Part shown: positions 27,419-37,988 of the stretch, piece after piece | How the letters are laid out: the number at the start of each line of letters is the position of its first letter | Position numbering within the stretch: the first letter of the stretch is position 1 | Origin: Shewanella basaltis | Lineage (GTDB): Bacteria; Pseudomonadota; Gammaproteobacteria; Enterobacterales; Shewanellaceae | Direction: 5' to 3' | Length of the DNA: 64,000 nt | NCBI RefSeq assembly: GCF_023283885.1 | Contig: NZ_JAKILA010000010.1 | Coordinates: 1-64,000 of the forward strand | Made by a program: the position numbers and the translations under genes | The notes under the pieces: generated by a model | Databases searched by the model: none | Told to the model about the DNA's origin: nothing | The model's input: only the letters and a program-made list of their open reading frames with translations

Positions 27419-30016
27419 GTGCTAGAAGCATATCGTAAACACGTCGAAGAGCGTGCTGCAGTGGGTATTGTCCCAAAGCCATTAGATGCACAACAAGTGG
27501 CTGAATTAGTAAAATTAGTTGAGACTCCACCGGCTGGTGAAGAGGCTGCTGTCCTCGACTTATTAGAAAACCGTATTCCACCAGGTGTTGATGAAGCTGC
27601 CTATGTGAAAGCAGCATTCTTAGACGCAGTGGCCAATGGCACTGTGAAATCACCTATTTTATCAGCTGACCGTGCCGTAGAGTTATTAGGCACTATGCAA
27701 GGTGGTTACAACATTGAGCCGCTAATTGCTCAATTAGATAACCCAGCCTTAGCGCCATTAGCCGTTAAAGCATTATCAAACACCTTATTAATGTTTGATT
27801 CGTACCACGATGTGGTTGAAAAAATGCAAGCGGGTAACGCTCAAGCTAAACAAGTTGTTGAGTCTTGGGCAAATGCAGATTGGTTCTTAAACCGTCCAAA
27901 ACTTGCTGACAAAGTGACGCTGACTGTGTTTAAAGTGGCGGGTGAAACCAACACTGATGACCTGTCTCCAGCACCAGATGCATGGTCACGTCCTGATATC
28001 CCATTGCATGCACTTGCCATGTTGAAAAACGCCCGTGACGGTATCGTACCTGATGTGTCTGGCGAAGTGGGTCCAATCAAAAAAATTGAAGAATTAAAAC
28101 AAAAAGGTCACCCACTGGTTTATGTTGGTGACGTTGTTGGTACTGGTTCATCACGTAAATCGGCGACTAACTCAGTATTGTGGTTCATGGGCGATGATAT
28201 CCCTTTTGTGCCAAACAAGCGCGCTGGTGGTTTTTGTTTAGGCGGTAAAATTGCTCCTATTTTCTTCAACACCATGGAAGATGCGGGTGCATTACCGATT
28301 GAGTTAGACGTGAGCAACATGGAAATGGGCGATGTTATCGACATTTACCCATACGAAGGCGTTGTTAAACGTGGCGGTACAGACGAAGTTATCTCTACCT
28401 TTGAACTGAAAACTGACGTGTTGTTAGATGAAGTTCGTGCTGGTGGTCGTATTCCGTTGATCATTGGCCGTGGCTTAACAGACCGCGCACGTGAAACCTT
28501 AGGTTTAGGCGCATCTGACGTGTTCGTACGTCCACAAGATGTGGCAGCATCAGACAAGGGCTTTACCCTTGCACAGAAAATGGTTGGTAAAGCTTGTGGT
28601 GTTGCAGGTATTCGTCCTGGCCAATACTGTGAACCTAAAATGACTTCTGTAGGCTCGCAAGATACTACAGGCCCAATGACACGTGATGAGTTAAAAGACT
28701 TAGCTTGTTTAGGCTTTAGTGCTGATTTAACCATGCAGTCATTCTGTCACACTGCGGCTTATCCAAAGCCTGTTGACGTTGATACGCACCACACATTACC
28801 AGACTTTATCATGAACCGTGGTGGTGTTTCATTACGCCCAGGTGATGGTGTGATTCACTCTTGGTTAAACCGTATGCTTTTACCTGATACCGTAGGTACA
28901 GGTGGTGACTCGCATACTCGTTTCCCAATTGGTATTTCATTCCCAGCAGGTTCTGGTTTAGTGGCCTTTGCTGCTGCAACAGGTGTGATGCCTCTTGATA
29001 TGCCTGAATCTGTTTTAGTGCGCTTTAAAGGGACCATGCAACCAGGTATTACATTACGTGATCTTGTTCATGCTATTCCATTAAAAGCCATTGAAATGGG
29101 TCTACTAACGGTTGAGAAAAAAGGCAAAATCAATGCTTTCTCTGGCCGCGTATTAGAAATCGAAGGTCTTGAACAACTGAAAGTTGAACAAGCATTCGAA
29201 TTATCTGACGCTTCAGCAGAACGTAGTGCTGCGGGTTGTACCATTAAGCTAGACAAAGAGCCTATCATTGAATACCTCAACTCTAACATCGTGATGTTAA
29301 AGTGGATGATCAGTGAAGGTTACGGCGATCGTCGTACCATTGAACGTCGTATTACCGCTATGCAAGAGTGGATTGCTAACCCAGAGTTGATGGAAGCTGA
29401 TAAAGATGCAGAATATGCTGAAATTATCGAAATCGACTTAAACGACATTAAAGAGCCAATCCTTTGTGCACCAAACGATCCTGATGATGCTGTATTATTA
29501 TCAAGCGTTGCTCAAACTAAGATTGACGAAGTGTTTGTGGGTTCTTGTATGACTAACATCGGTCACTTCCGTGCTACCGGTAAGATGTTAGACAAGTTTG
29601 CGAAAACACTGCCAACACGTTTATGGATTGCGCCGCCAACTAAGATGGACAAAGATCAGTTAACGGAAGAAGGTTATTACTCAATCTTTGGCCGTGTCGG
29701 TGCACGTATCGAGATCCCTGGTTGTTCTCTGTGTATGGGTAACCAAGCACGTGTTGCTGAAGGCTCAACGGTTGTTTCAACCTCTACTCGTAACTTCCCT
29801 AACCGCTTAGGTACAGGCGCTAACGTATACTTGGCCTCTGCTGAGTTAGCCGCAGTAGCAGCGTTACTAGGCCGCCTACCTTCGCCAGAAGAGTATCAAG
29901 AATACGCGAAAGAGTTAGATGCAACAGCAGCTGACACTTACCGTTACTTGAACTTCGATCAAATCGACTCTTACACTAAAAAAGCCGATAGCGTGATTTT
30001 CCAATCTGCTGTTTAA
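27419..30016 (+). CDS. acnB: Bifunctional aconitate hydratase 2 / 2-methylisocitrate dehydratase AcnB
   Basis: An 865-residue [4Fe-4S] enzyme of the TCA cycle, identical in length to E. coli AcnB, interconverting citrate and isocitrate. AcnB order is evident: HEAT-like N-terminal domain ([14 protein letters not shown]), swivelling domain, then the cluster domain with cysteines in [11 protein letters not shown] and [10 protein letters not shown]. The start is a GTG at 27419, fixed by homology and by AGAGGA eight bases upstream. An ATG eight bases earlier, in another frame, opens only four codons. Terminators follow. Confidence 0.97.
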   Translation: MLEAYRKHVEERAAVGIVPKPLDAQQVAELVKLVETPPAGEEAAVLDLLENRIPPGVDEAAYVKAAFLDAVANGTVKSPILSADRAVELLGTMQGGYNIEPLIAQLDNPALAPLAVKALSNTLLMFDSYHDVVEKMQAGNAQAKQVVESWANADWFLNRPKLADKVTLTVFKVAGETNTDDLSPAPDAWSRPDIPLHALAMLKNARDGIVPDVSGEVGPIKKIEELKQKGHPLVYVGDVVGTGSSRKSATNSVLWFMGDDIPFVPNKRAGGFCLGGKIAPIFFNTMEDAGALPIELDVSNMEMGDVIDIYPYEGVVKRGGTDEVISTFELKTDVLLDEVRAGGRIPLIIGRGLTDRARETLGLGASDVFVRPQDVAASDKGFTLAQKMVGKACGVAGIRPGQYCEPKMTSVGSQDTTGPMTRDELKDLACLGFSADLTMQSFCHTAAYPKPVDVDTHHTLPDFIMNRGGVSLRPGDGVIHSWLNRMLLPDTVGTGGDSHTRFPIGISFPAGSGLVAFAAATGVMPLDMPESVLVRFKGTMQPGITLRDLVHAIPLKAIEMGLLTVEKKGKINAFSGRVLEIEGLEQLKVEQAFELSDASAERSAAGCTIKLDKEPIIEYLNSNIVMLKWMISEGYGDRRTIERRITAMQEWIANPELMEADKDAEYAEIIEIDLNDIKEPILCAPNDPDDAVLLSSVAQTKIDEVFVGSCMTNIGHFRATGKMLDKFAKTLPTRLWIAPPTKMDKDQLTEEGYYSIFGRVGARIEIPGCSLCMGNQARVAEGSTVVSTSTRNFPNRLGTGANVYLASAELAAVAALLGRLPSPEEYQEYAKELDATAADTYRYLNFDQIDSYTKKADSVIFQSAV

Positions 30017-30041
30017 GCTTGAATTAGTTAAACGTTGAATT

Positions 30042-30071
30042 AAAAATGCCAGCAGCAATGCTGGCATTTTT
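30042..30071 (+). terminator. Intrinsic terminator of acnB
   Basis: A perfect 13-bp stem (AAAAATGCCAGCA at 30042-30054 with TGCTGGCATTTTT at 30059-30071, loop GCAA), 25 bases after the stop, ending in T residues. Confidence 0.9.
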
Positions 30072-30187
30072 GTTTGGTTTGATAGTTTAAGTGTTGGATT
30101 TTTTGATAAGGTGTTATCTTTTGTGGAATTTTACAACTTACAGCCGCAGGCCATTGTTAACACTGAGCTCCATACCTATCATTCAAC

Positions 30188-30211
30188 AATGCCAGCAAAA
30201 TAGCTGGCATT
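30188..30211 (-). terminator. Hairpin terminator between acnB and the lipoprotein gene
   Basis: AATGCCAGC and GCTGGCATT form a 9-bp stem around six bases, 15 bases past the stop of the minus-strand lipoprotein gene. The stem sequence is nearly the same as that of the acnB terminator, so it may be a duplicate serving the convergent gene. The T tract is short. Confidence 0.55.
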
Positions 30212-30225
30212 TATAGTAGGGTCAT

Positions 30226-30447
30226 TTAACGTTTTCTAATAATGACCACATCCTTCCTAAGAACGTTATCAACATTAACGACGCGATATGCTGCTGGTTT
30301 TACAGCGACCACTTTTGTTACTGTCTTTTGATTTGTAGGTGCTTTAGCGTGTCCATGATGGGCTCTTGGAGCGCAAGCGCTCAAGCTTATTATTGCCAAA
30401 CCGAGCAATAACACTTTAATGACAGGAAGTTGAATTAACTGTTTCAT
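30226..30447 (-). CDS. Small predicted lipoprotein of unknown function
   Basis: A 73-residue protein beginning MKQLIQLPVIKVLLLGLAII with a lipobox LSAC, so it should be lipidated and anchored in a membrane, most likely outer. The mature part is only about 50 residues, His/Ala/Lys-rich then YRVVNVDNVLRKDVVIIRKR-like at the end, strongly basic. The ATG at 30447 is preceded by AGGTG; an upstream in-frame GTG is less likely. It is convergent with acnB. No known domain is recognised. Confidence 0.75.
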   Translation of the reverse strand: MKQLIQLPVIKVLLLGLAIISLSACAPRAHHGHAKAPTNQKTVTKVVAVKPAAYRVVNVDNVLRKDVVIIRKR

Positions 30448-30585
30448 ACACACCTAGGTACAAGTGAAGATTATGAGTTAGCATAATCGTTTTAGTGTCA
30501 ATTGCTGATCGTGGTGAGTAAAGTTGTGCAAATAGGGCGTTGAAACTAAAGTATTGAGACTAGGTTGTATCGTTGAGTCAATCCA

Positions 30586-30972
30586 TTATGAATACTTAAT
30601 ATTCATATTAATCAGTGGTTCACGCGAACCTTTTTCTGCCCGTAATCTGGCCAAATATTGCTGCCATAGCTCGGCTTGATTGCTGCATAAATTGTATAGC
30701 ACTTGCCAAGAATACAAACCGGTGTCGTGGCCATCATCAAACACAATTTTGACCGCATAATGGCCCACAGGCTCAATCGCAGTGATGTTGACGGCTTTTT
30801 TGTGAGTCACCAAAATAGGATCGCCATGACGTTGTACTTCAGCAGATGGGGAGAAGACTCGGAGCATTTCACAACTGATGTTGTAGGTTTGACCGTTATC
30901 AAAAGTGACTTCTAATAACTTAGATTGACGCTTAAGTTTAATGCCGCTAACAGTAGGCGTTGATTGAGTCAT
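30586..30972 (-). CDS. DUF971 / gamma-butyrobetaine hydroxylase-like N-terminal domain protein
   Basis: A 128-residue cytosolic protein matching the DUF971 (GBBH-like N) family: LEVTFDNGQTYNISCEMLRVFSPSAE at the N-terminal half and VGHYAVKIVFDDGHDTGLYSW in the second half, the most conserved stretch. In eukaryotic 2-oxoglutarate oxygenases this domain binds zinc; in bacteria it is freestanding, often next to hslVU as here. Biochemical function is not known. It lies 165 bases downstream of hslU, on the same strand. Confidence 0.88.
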   Translation of the reverse strand: MTQSTPTVSGIKLKRQSKLLEVTFDNGQTYNISCEMLRVFSPSAEVQRHGDPILVTHKKAVNITAIEPVGHYAVKIVFDDGHDTGLYSWQVLYNLCSNQAELWQQYLARLRAEKGSREPLINMNIKYS

Positions 30973-31090
30973 GAAGATACCTATAAAAAAAGGATTAACG
31001 CTAAATCGCTTATTATCATACGCAATTTTGCTGTTAATCCTATTGTTGTTACCAGTATTTGTGATATCGCAGTGTTTAGAAACGTTTATT

Positions 31091-31123
31091 ATCGCCTTTA
31101 ATTAACAGTGAGATAAAGGCGAT
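31091..31123 (-). terminator. Hairpin after hslU
   Basis: ATCGCCTTTA (31091-31100) and TAAAGGCGAT (31114-31123) form a perfect 10-bp stem with a 13-base loop, 15 bases after the hslU stop. There is no strong T tract, so termination would be partial or the stem may protect the 3' end. Confidence 0.45.
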
Positions 31124-31137
31124 TAAATGTAACGCGC

Positions 31138-32463
31138 TTATAAAATAAAGCGGCTTAAATCTTCATCTTGTACTAGCGTATCAAGATGATCGTCAACGTA
31201 TTTAGCGTCAATCACGAAGGTTGAGCCTGACTTTTCAGAAGCATCATACGAGATTTCTTCCATCAGTTTTTCCATTACTGTGTGTAAACGGCGAGCACCG
31301 ATGTTTTCGGTCCGTTCGTTAACTTGCCATGCGGCTTCTGCAATGCGCTCAATACCTGATTCTGTAAACTCTATTGTGACACCTTCGGTACCCATTAGCG
31401 CAATAATTTGCTCTGTTAATGAGGCATTTGGCTCAGTGAGAATACGTTTAAAGTCGTTGGCTGTTAATGCGTCTAATTCAACACGAATAGGTAAACGCCC
31501 TTGCAACTCGGGTATTAAGTCAGATGGCTTTGACATCTGGAAAGCCCCAGATGCAATAAACAAAATGTGGTCTGTTTTAACCATGCCGTGTTTGGTGGTT
31601 ACGGTACAGCCTTCAACTAACGGCAGTAAATCTCGTTGCACACCTTCACGCGACACATCTGGGCCAGAGCTTTCACCGCGTTTACAAATTTTGTCTATTT
31701 CGTCTAAAAATACAATGCCATTTTGTTCAACAAGTTCAATCGCTTGTTCTTTTAAATCTTCTTGATTAACCAGTTTTGCCGCTTCATCTTCAACGAGCTG
31801 TTTATAGGCATCTTTAATTTTAAGTTTTTTGCGTTTTGAGGTGCTTTGACCAAGATTTTGGAATAAACCTTGTAGCTGGTTGGTCATTTCTTCCATGCCT
31901 GGTGGGGCCATGATTTCAACCCCAATTTGCGGCGCAGCAACATCGATTTCGATTTCTTTGTCGTCTAATTGGCCTTCGCGCAACTTTTTCCTAAACACCT
32001 GACGGGTATTGGAATCATCTTTCTTGTCGGTGTCCCAATCATCTTTGGGTTTAGGCAATAGCGCATCTAAAATACGTTCTTCAGCCATTTCTTCTGCGCG
32101 GTGACGGCATTTTTTCATTTGCAGTTCGCGGGTCATTTTTACCGCTGAGTCGGTTAAATCACGAATGATTTGTTCCACTTCTTTACCAACATAACCTACT
32201 TCGGTAAATTTTGTGGCTTCTACTTTAATGAACGGCGCGTTTGCTAGTTTGGCGAGGCGGCGGGCTATTTCGGTTTTACCGACACCGGTTGGCCCAATCA
32301 TTAAGATGTTTTTTGGGGTGACTTCGTGACGTAATGTAGGTTCAAGCTGCATTCTGCGCCAGCGGTTACGAAGCGCGACAGCGACTGAGCGTTTGGCATT
32401 TTTTTGACCGATGATATGCGAATCTAGTTCGTGAACAATTTCACGTGGAGTCATTTCAGACAT
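31138..32463 (-). CDS. hslU: ATP-dependent protease ATPase subunit HslU (ClpY)
   Basis: A 441-residue AAA+ unfoldase that feeds proteins to the HslV peptidase. It begins [20 protein letters not shown]; Walker A is [16 protein letters not shown], Walker B IVFLDEID, and the extra I domain (about 110-240) lies between them. The C terminus ends EDLSRFIL, the tail that inserts into HslV. It follows hslV after 25 bases and is cotranscribed from the heat-shock promoter upstream of hslV. Confidence 0.97.
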   Translation of the reverse strand: MSEMTPREIVHELDSHIIGQKNAKRSVAVALRNRWRRMQLEPTLRHEVTPKNILMIGPTGVGKTEIARRLAKLANAPFIKVEATKFTEVGYVGKEVEQIIRDLTDSAVKMTRELQMKKCRHRAEEMAEERILDALLPKPKDDWDTDKKDDSNTRQVFRKKLREGQLDDKEIEIDVAAPQIGVEIMAPPGMEEMTNQLQGLFQNLGQSTSKRKKLKIKDAYKQLVEDEAAKLVNQEDLKEQAIELVEQNGIVFLDEIDKICKRGESSGPDVSREGVQRDLLPLVEGCTVTTKHGMVKTDHILFIASGAFQMSKPSDLIPELQGRLPIRVELDALTANDFKRILTEPNASLTEQIIALMGTEGVTIEFTESGIERIAEAAWQVNERTENIGARRLHTVMEKLMEEISYDASEKSGSTFVIDAKYVDDHLDTLVQDEDLSRFIL

Positions 32464-32488
32464 AACTGTTCCTTTATTAACGCTCGAG

Positions 32489-33013
32489 TTAGTAGTCTAA
32501 CTTTTCGATAGTTTTGAATTGGTTGGTAAATACGCAAATGTCGCCAGCAATGGTGAGCGACTTTTCAGCAATCTCCAGGGCGCTTAATTCGGTATTTTGT
32601 AAAAGTGCAAGTGCTGAGGCCTGGGCATAGTTGCCACCTGAGCCTATTGCAATAAGGTCGTGTTCAGGCTGCACTACATCGCCGTTACCGGTAATAATGA
32701 GTGAGGCTTCAGCGTCGGCAACCACAAGCATGGCTTCAAGCTTGCGCAGCATTCTGTCGGTACGCCAGTCTTTGGCGAGTTCAACTGCTGACTTTAATAA
32801 GTGGCCTTGATGCATTTCGAGCTTGGCTTCAAAGCGCTCAAAAAGAGTAAATGCATCGGCAGTACCGCCTGCAAAACCGGCTAATACCTTATTATGATAC
32901 AAACGACGCACTTTGCGCGCGTTGCCTTTCATGACGGTATTGCCTAAAGATACTTGGCCATCACCTGCGATGACAACTTGGTTATTGCGGCGTACAGATA
33001 CGATAGTAGTCAC
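32489..33013 (-). CDS. hslV: ATP-dependent protease peptidase subunit HslV (ClpQ)
   Basis: A 174-residue proteasome-like N-terminal-threonine peptidase. After removal of Met1, Thr2 (TTIVSVRRN) is the nucleophile; the [14 protein letters not shown] and [15 protein letters not shown] stretches are diagnostic. The start codon is GTG (33013) with AGAGGA seven bases upstream. It forms the HslVU complex with the downstream hslU, and a near-consensus sigma-32 promoter lies about 60 bases upstream. Confidence 0.97.
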   Translation of the reverse strand: MTTIVSVRRNNQVVIAGDGQVSLGNTVMKGNARKVRRLYHNKVLAGFAGGTADAFTLFERFEAKLEMHQGHLLKSAVELAKDWRTDRMLRKLEAMLVVADAEASLIITGNGDVVQPEHDLIAIGSGGNYAQASALALLQNTELSALEIAEKSLTIAGDICVFTNQFKTIEKLDY

Positions 33014-33070
33014 GGAAAATCCTCTTTTAATGCGCCAACGAATGTCATTGTTGATTCATGCTTAGCAATG

Positions 33071-33098
33071 ATATGGGGTCTAAATAAAAGATATCAAG
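33071..33098 (-). promoter_or_regulatory. Sigma-32 heat-shock promoter of hslVU
   Basis: On the minus strand CTTGATA (33098-33092), a 13-base spacer and CCCCATAT (33078-33071) match the RpoH consensus CTTGAAA / CCCCATNT with one mismatch. The start site would be near 33064, giving a leader of about 50 bases before the hslV GTG. hslVU is a classical RpoH target. Confidence 0.85.
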
Positions 33099-33105
33099 GA
33101 CACCA

Positions 33106-33136
33106 TAAAAAAAGCCCTGTTTGCGTGAACAGGGCT
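33106..33136 (-). terminator. Intrinsic terminator after ftsN
   Basis: AGCCCTGTT and AACAGGGCT form a 9-bp stem with a 6-base loop; on the minus strand it is followed by a T run (the A tract at 33107-33113). It lies 36 bases after the ftsN stop and just before the hslV promoter. Confidence 0.85.
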
Positions 33137-33171
33137 GATCAAGGTTTGCTGTGTTTATCGTTTGGCTAGCG

Positions 33172-33783
33172 TTATTGCCATAACCAAATTTGGCAGGTAT
33201 TTATACCTGATTTTTGCATTTTATGACGATTGGTTTCAGCTTCGCGTTTGCTCTGGAAAGGGCCTAGTACTACGCGATACCAAATACCGTTCGCCCCTTC
33301 ACTGCGGCGCACTTGTGCTTCCATACCTTGAAAGGCAATGCGGGCTTTCATTTCATTTGCTTGCGATTCTTGTCTAAACGAGCCGCACTGCATTTGATAA
33401 ATTCCACTAGACACCACGCCTGTTGCCGGTAGGTCAATTTCCACTTCCTTGTTTTCTAACTCTTCAAGGTAGGTCCATTCTTCTTGGGGCATGGGTGGTA
33501 AGGCATTTGGATCTGGTTTAGCCACCTTTTTAGGTTCAGTTTTTGGTACAGCAGCTTCAGCCTGTACGGTTTTCTTTTTCGGTTGCTGCACAGGCTCTGT
33601 CACTTGGGTTTCTGAGCTGCCGTTTATCGACCATAAAAAGTAACCAAAGCCAAAAACAAGGGCGAGCACGACAAATACAGGCAAATAGGGAAAGTTGTGC
33701 GCAGGCGCTTTTTTACGCTGTGGTGCACGGCTTTTACGAGGTTTACTTGCTCTGGGTTTGCGGTTTGCGTAGTCGCGACTCAT
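33172..33783 (-). CDS. ftsN: Cell division protein FtsN (SPOR domain)
   Basis: A 203-residue bitopic division protein: a basic cytoplasmic tail (KPRASKPRKSRAPQRKK), one membrane segment at about 33-50 (YLPVFVVLALVFGFGYFLW), a Pro/Lys/Glu-rich periplasmic linker and a C-terminal SPOR domain (about 125-200: YQMQCGSFRQESQANEMKAR), which binds denuded septal peptidoglycan. It is short compared with E. coli FtsN (319). Two bases separate it from argS upstream. The argS-ftsN-hslVU order is common in gammaproteobacteria. Confidence 0.9.
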   Translation of the reverse strand: MSRDYANRKPRASKPRKSRAPQRKKAPAHNFPYLPVFVVLALVFGFGYFLWSINGSSETQVTEPVQQPKKKTVQAEAAVPKTEPKKVAKPDPNALPPMPQEEWTYLEELENKEVEIDLPATGVVSSGIYQMQCGSFRQESQANEMKARIAFQGMEAQVRRSEGANGIWYRVVLGPFQSKREAETNRHKMQKSGINTCQIWLWQ

Positions 33784-33785
33784 GA

Positions 33786-35531
33786 TTACATCCGCTCTAA
33801 TGTTTCAATGCCAAGCAGTGACAAGCCTGTTTTTAATGTTTTAGCGGTTAATTGCGATAACAGTAAACGGCTCTGTTTTTGTGTTTCTGTGTCAGCGGCT
33901 AATACTGGGCAGGCCTCGTAGAAGCTTGAGAACTCACTGGCAAGTTCGTATAAGTAACCGCATAGCACATGCGGCAAACCTTTTTCGGTCATGCGGGTTA
34001 AGACTTCACCGAACTGCGCTAATTTAGTGCCAAGATCTTTTTCTTTTTCGTGCTCAAGGACGATTTTTGCCTGGCTTAAATCGATGTCTTCTGCACGTTT
34101 AAAAATACCCGCCACACGGGTGTAAGCATATAACAGGTATGGCGCTGTGTTACCTTCAAAGCTTAACATTTGCTCAAAACTGAAAATGTAATCGCTAGTG
34201 CGGTTTTTCGATAAATCAGCGTATTTAACTGCGCTGATACCGACGACGCGAGCAATTTCAGTGAGTGTGTCTTGGTCCATGTCAGGGTTTTTGCTGCGAA
34301 CAAGTTCTAGTGCGCGCACGTTAGCTTCGTCGAGTAAGTCGACTAACTTAACGACGCCGCCAGAGCGAGTTTTAAATGGACGGCCATCTTCGCCGTTCAT
34401 GGTGCCAAACCCAGTGTGCTCTAAAGACATGTTTGGGTTAACAAATTTTGCTAATTTGGCAAGGCTAAATACTTGCTGAAAGTGCAGCGCTTGGCGAAGA
34501 TCAACAAAGTACATTGCGCGATCGGCTTTCAGTACGTTTGAGCGATAACGCATGGCGGCTAAGTCTGATGTGGCATACAGGTAACCGCCATCGGCCTTTT
34601 GAATAATAACCGGTAAGGGTTCGCCTTCTTTGGTGCGAAACTCTTCCTGAAAGACCACTTTGGCGCCATTACTCTCGCTTAATAACCCTTGGGCGTCTAA
34701 ATCGTTAACTACCTGAGCAAGATCGGCGTTATAAGCACTTTCGCCGTGCACATCGGCGCGGGTTAGGCTAACACCAAGACGTTGGTATACCTCATGACAG
34801 TGGCTAAGCGAGATGTCGTTAAACTCACGCCACAGTTTATTACAGTATTCATCGCCCGATTGTAAGGCTACGACTAACTGACGTGCGCGAGTGGCAAATT
34901 CAGTTGACTCGTCAAAACGCACTTTGGCTGCACGGTAAAAGCTTTCTAGGTCAGACAATTCCATTTTGGCTTGTTCGCCATTGGCTTTGCGTAACTCTTC
35001 CATGTACGCCAATAACATACCAAATTGTGTACCCCAGTCGCCAACGTGGTTTTGACGGATAACCTTGTGTCCTAAAAACTCTAGTGCACGTACAACGCTG
35101 TCACCGATTATGGTTGAACGTAAGTGGCCAACGTGCATTTCTTTGGCTAAGTTTGGCGATGAATAATCGACAACGATAGTTTGCTTAGCCGGTAAGGTCA
35201 CGCCTAAGTGGTCATCGTGTAATGCTTGTTGCAGCTGGTTAGCTAGCGCATTGTCGTCAATAAAGAAGTTAATAAAACCTGGGCCGGCGATTTCAACTTT
35301 AGCAACATGAGATGACGCGGGTAGGGTGTCGATAATCAATTGGGCTAATTCGCGAGGGTTCTTTTGGGCCACTTTGGTCAGCATCATTGCAAGGTTAGTC
35401 GCCAAGTCACCATGACTTTTATCTTTAGTGCGATCGACCTGAATGCGTGCTTGAAAATCAGCTGGCACAATACCTTGCTGTTTAAAAGATTCGAGGGTTT
35501 GTTCTAGTAAAGATTCAATATGTGATTTCAT
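33786..35531 (-). CDS. argS: Arginyl-tRNA synthetase ArgS
   Basis: A 581-residue class I aminoacyl-tRNA synthetase. The HIGH-type motif is seen as [13 protein letters not shown] (with [10 protein letters not shown] before it) and the catalytic region continues through [13 protein letters not shown]. The N-terminal Add1 domain and the C-terminal DALR anticodon domain ending in LGIETLERM are present. As in most ArgS, a canonical KMSKS is missing (FKTRSGG occupies the region). It shares a strand and two-base spacing with ftsN. Confidence 0.97.
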   Translation of the reverse strand: MKSHIESLLEQTLESFKQQGIVPADFQARIQVDRTKDKSHGDLATNLAMMLTKVAQKNPRELAQLIIDTLPASSHVAKVEIAGPGFINFFIDDNALANQLQQALHDDHLGVTLPAKQTIVVDYSSPNLAKEMHVGHLRSTIIGDSVVRALEFLGHKVIRQNHVGDWGTQFGMLLAYMEELRKANGEQAKMELSDLESFYRAAKVRFDESTEFATRARQLVVALQSGDEYCNKLWREFNDISLSHCHEVYQRLGVSLTRADVHGESAYNADLAQVVNDLDAQGLLSESNGAKVVFQEEFRTKEGEPLPVIIQKADGGYLYATSDLAAMRYRSNVLKADRAMYFVDLRQALHFQQVFSLAKLAKFVNPNMSLEHTGFGTMNGEDGRPFKTRSGGVVKLVDLLDEANVRALELVRSKNPDMDQDTLTEIARVVGISAVKYADLSKNRTSDYIFSFEQMLSFEGNTAPYLLYAYTRVAGIFKRAEDIDLSQAKIVLEHEKEKDLGTKLAQFGEVLTRMTEKGLPHVLCGYLYELASEFSSFYEACPVLAADTETQKQSRLLLSQLTAKTLKTGLSLLGIETLERM

Positions 35532-35711
35532 GGGCGTTTGCTTGCACTAATTCGTTAAATGAATGACATGACGGAACCGCGTATTTTAGCCGTTTATGGG
35601 GTTAAATTGCTATCTGCTTTAGCGGAAATATTGGTTTTTTTGTCTAATTCAACTTGAATAACAATTTAATCGAAGTTTATGACAGAGGTTATGGCGTTTG
35701 AATGCGGTCAA

Positions 35712-37907
35712 TTACATTAAATCTTGAGGATCTCTATCGATTGTCCAGCGGCAGCGTTTCCCTTCGGGTAATTGTTCAATTTGAGTCAATACATGTTCAA
35801 ATACGCTCTGCAAGTGATGCCGACTCTTGGCTTGCAGCATTAATTGGCGTCGATATTTGCCGGCTTTACGGTCTAAGGGCGCTGGAATTGGGCCGATGAC
35901 TTCAAGGTCGTTACTTTGTGGGATAAGTTGGCTTATTTGAGCTAAAAATGCATCTGCGTCTTGGGCTAAATGGGCTTCTGCGCGAATTAACACCATGTGC
36001 CATGCAGGGGGCAATAATGCCTGTTGGCGCTCAGTTAACTGGCTGCGGGCAAATTCGCCGTATCCCCGTTGCAGTAAATCACGCAAAATAGGGTTGTCAC
36101 TTTGGTGGGTTTGCAGTAGCACTTTACCGGGTTTGTCGGCTCGCCCGGCACGGCCAGACACTTGCGTGTAGAGTTGGCCAAATCGTTCAGGGGCTCGAAA
36201 GTCAGCACTAAATAGCGCGCCGTCGACATCGAGTAAGCCCACTAGGGTCACATCAGGAAAATGATGCCCTTTAGCCAACATTTGAGTGCCCACTAAAATT
36301 TTATATTTACCCATATAGATCCCTTGTAATTGTTGTTCAAGGGAGCCCTTTCGGCGTGTGGTGTCGCGGTCAATACGCACAACAGGATGGTTGGGGAATA
36401 ACTTAACCAATTCTTGTTCAAGTTGTTCTGTACCTAAACCGTGTCCCATTAACATTGTACTGCCACATTGGTGGCATTGTTTGGGGATGGCATATTGATT
36501 ACCGCAGTGATGGCAGCAAATTTCGTTTAAACCTTGATGCACGGTAAAAAAGGCATCGCAGCGATCGCATTCATGTAAATGGCCGCATTCGTGGCACAGT
36601 AAGGCAGGGGCAAAGCCACGGCGATTTAAAAACAATAATACCTGGTTGCCCGCATCAAGGTGCATACGCATTTCGTTAATTAATGAGGCCGACATGCCAG
36701 CTTTTAATGGTTGCGAGGTAATATCGATGATGCCTTGCTTGACTTTTTGTGCCACACCAGCGCGTTCACTTAACTCAAGGTGATGATATCGTCCCGATAA
36801 TGCATTTTGTAAGGTTTCAAGTGAAGGGGTTGCCGAGCCGAGTACTACTTGTATGTCTTCTAAATGACCGCGCATTACGGCGAGATCTCGGGCGTGGTAA
36901 CGCACTCCTTCTTGTTGTTTAAAGCTGCTGTCGTGTTCTTCGTCTAAAATGATAAGGCCAGGAAATGCCATTGGAGTAAACAGGGCAGAGCGCGTGCCGA
37001 TAATAATTGCCGCTTCGCCAACGCGTGCTTGTCGCCATGCTTCAAGACGTTGGTTGTCGGTTAGCCCTGAGTGAATAACCGCAACGGTGACGGCAAATCG
37101 GCGCTTAAAACGATTGATGGTTTGTGGGGTTAAGCCGATTTCTGGCACTAAAATTAGCGCTTGTTTGCCTTGTTTTAAAATGGTTTCGAGCAAGGTTAAA
37201 TAAACCTCGGTTTTACCTGAGCCTGTGATACCTTCAAGTAAGGTGCAATGAAACCCTTGCTGTTGGGTGAGCACTGATACGGCAACCGCTTGTTGTTTGT
37301 TTAACTTGTGGGGCGACTCGTTCATCACTAATTGCTGGCGCCAGCTTACATTGTGACTAACTGGCCTGTTTTTTTGCTCCACCCATTGCTTTTCTTGTAA
37401 CGCATTAAGTGCCGATTTACTTAATGCTTGGTTGGTAAATTCATCCTGAGTAAGCGGCTGGCTTAGTAATAATTCGAAGAGTTTTTTTTGTGCTGGGGCA
37501 CGTTTAAGCACGCTAGCATCGGCTTGGCGACCTTGTTCGGTTAAGTGATATTCCACCAGGGTTTGGGGCGTGGCATCTAGCCCCTTACGTAAGGCAACAG
37601 GAAGCGCTTGGCTGAGCATTTGACCTTGCGAGCTAAAATAATATCTCGCGGCCCAAATGGTTAATTTATATAGCGAGTCGGGCAGTAATGGGGCATCATC
37701 TAGCACTGCTGTCACGGATTTTATCTGCTGCGGTGCTAAGTTGCATGTGTCGCTGATTGCGGTGATTAATCCAACGAGTTGTTGGCGCCCAAAAGGGACT
37801 TTAACGCGCAACCCAATTTGCAGTGTTGTTTGCAGCTCGTCCTTCACGCGATAACTAAAGTTTTGACGTAATGGGACAGGTAAAGCGACTTCAACAAACA
37901 CGGGCAT
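35712..37907 (-). CDS. priA: Primosomal replication restart helicase PriA
   Basis: A 731-residue 3'-5' DNA helicase that reloads the replisome at stalled forks. Visible: N-terminal DNA-binding domain (VALPVPLRQNFSYRV), Walker A GITGSGKTEVY, DEEHD box, a zinc-binding insertion with eight cysteines (CHECGHLHECDRC, CCHHCG, CHQCGS), and helicase motifs QMLAKGHHFPDVTLVG and QVSGRAGR. Length matches E. coli PriA (732). It is divergent from the FimV-like gene across only 81 bases. Confidence 0.97.
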   Translation of the reverse strand: MPVFVEVALPVPLRQNFSYRVKDELQTTLQIGLRVKVPFGRQQLVGLITAISDTCNLAPQQIKSVTAVLDDAPLLPDSLYKLTIWAARYYFSSQGQMLSQALPVALRKGLDATPQTLVEYHLTEQGRQADASVLKRAPAQKKLFELLLSQPLTQDEFTNQALSKSALNALQEKQWVEQKNRPVSHNVSWRQQLVMNESPHKLNKQQAVAVSVLTQQQGFHCTLLEGITGSGKTEVYLTLLETILKQGKQALILVPEIGLTPQTINRFKRRFAVTVAVIHSGLTDNQRLEAWRQARVGEAAIIIGTRSALFTPMAFPGLIILDEEHDSSFKQQEGVRYHARDLAVMRGHLEDIQVVLGSATPSLETLQNALSGRYHHLELSERAGVAQKVKQGIIDITSQPLKAGMSASLINEMRMHLDAGNQVLLFLNRRGFAPALLCHECGHLHECDRCDAFFTVHQGLNEICCHHCGNQYAIPKQCHQCGSTMLMGHGLGTEQLEQELVKLFPNHPVVRIDRDTTRRKGSLEQQLQGIYMGKYKILVGTQMLAKGHHFPDVTLVGLLDVDGALFSADFRAPERFGQLYTQVSGRAGRADKPGKVLLQTHQSDNPILRDLLQRGYGEFARSQLTERQQALLPPAWHMVLIRAEAHLAQDADAFLAQISQLIPQSNDLEVIGPIPAPLDRKAGKYRRQLMLQAKSRHHLQSVFEHVLTQIEQLPEGKRCRWTIDRDPQDLM

Positions 37908-37988
37908 AAGGTTTCACATTTTTCGATTCTGTTAGCGATTGCGGATCAGTTTACCTCTAAGTGTCATCAAAGAGATAGGGCAAGTGTT

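Noticed and set aside
28345-28734. 129-codon open frame opposite acnB
   Set aside because: Antisense shadow of a highly conserved enzyme gene; composition follows the acnB codon pattern.
31280-31765. 161-codon open frame opposite hslU
   Set aside because: Antisense shadow; no ribosome site and no recognisable domain.
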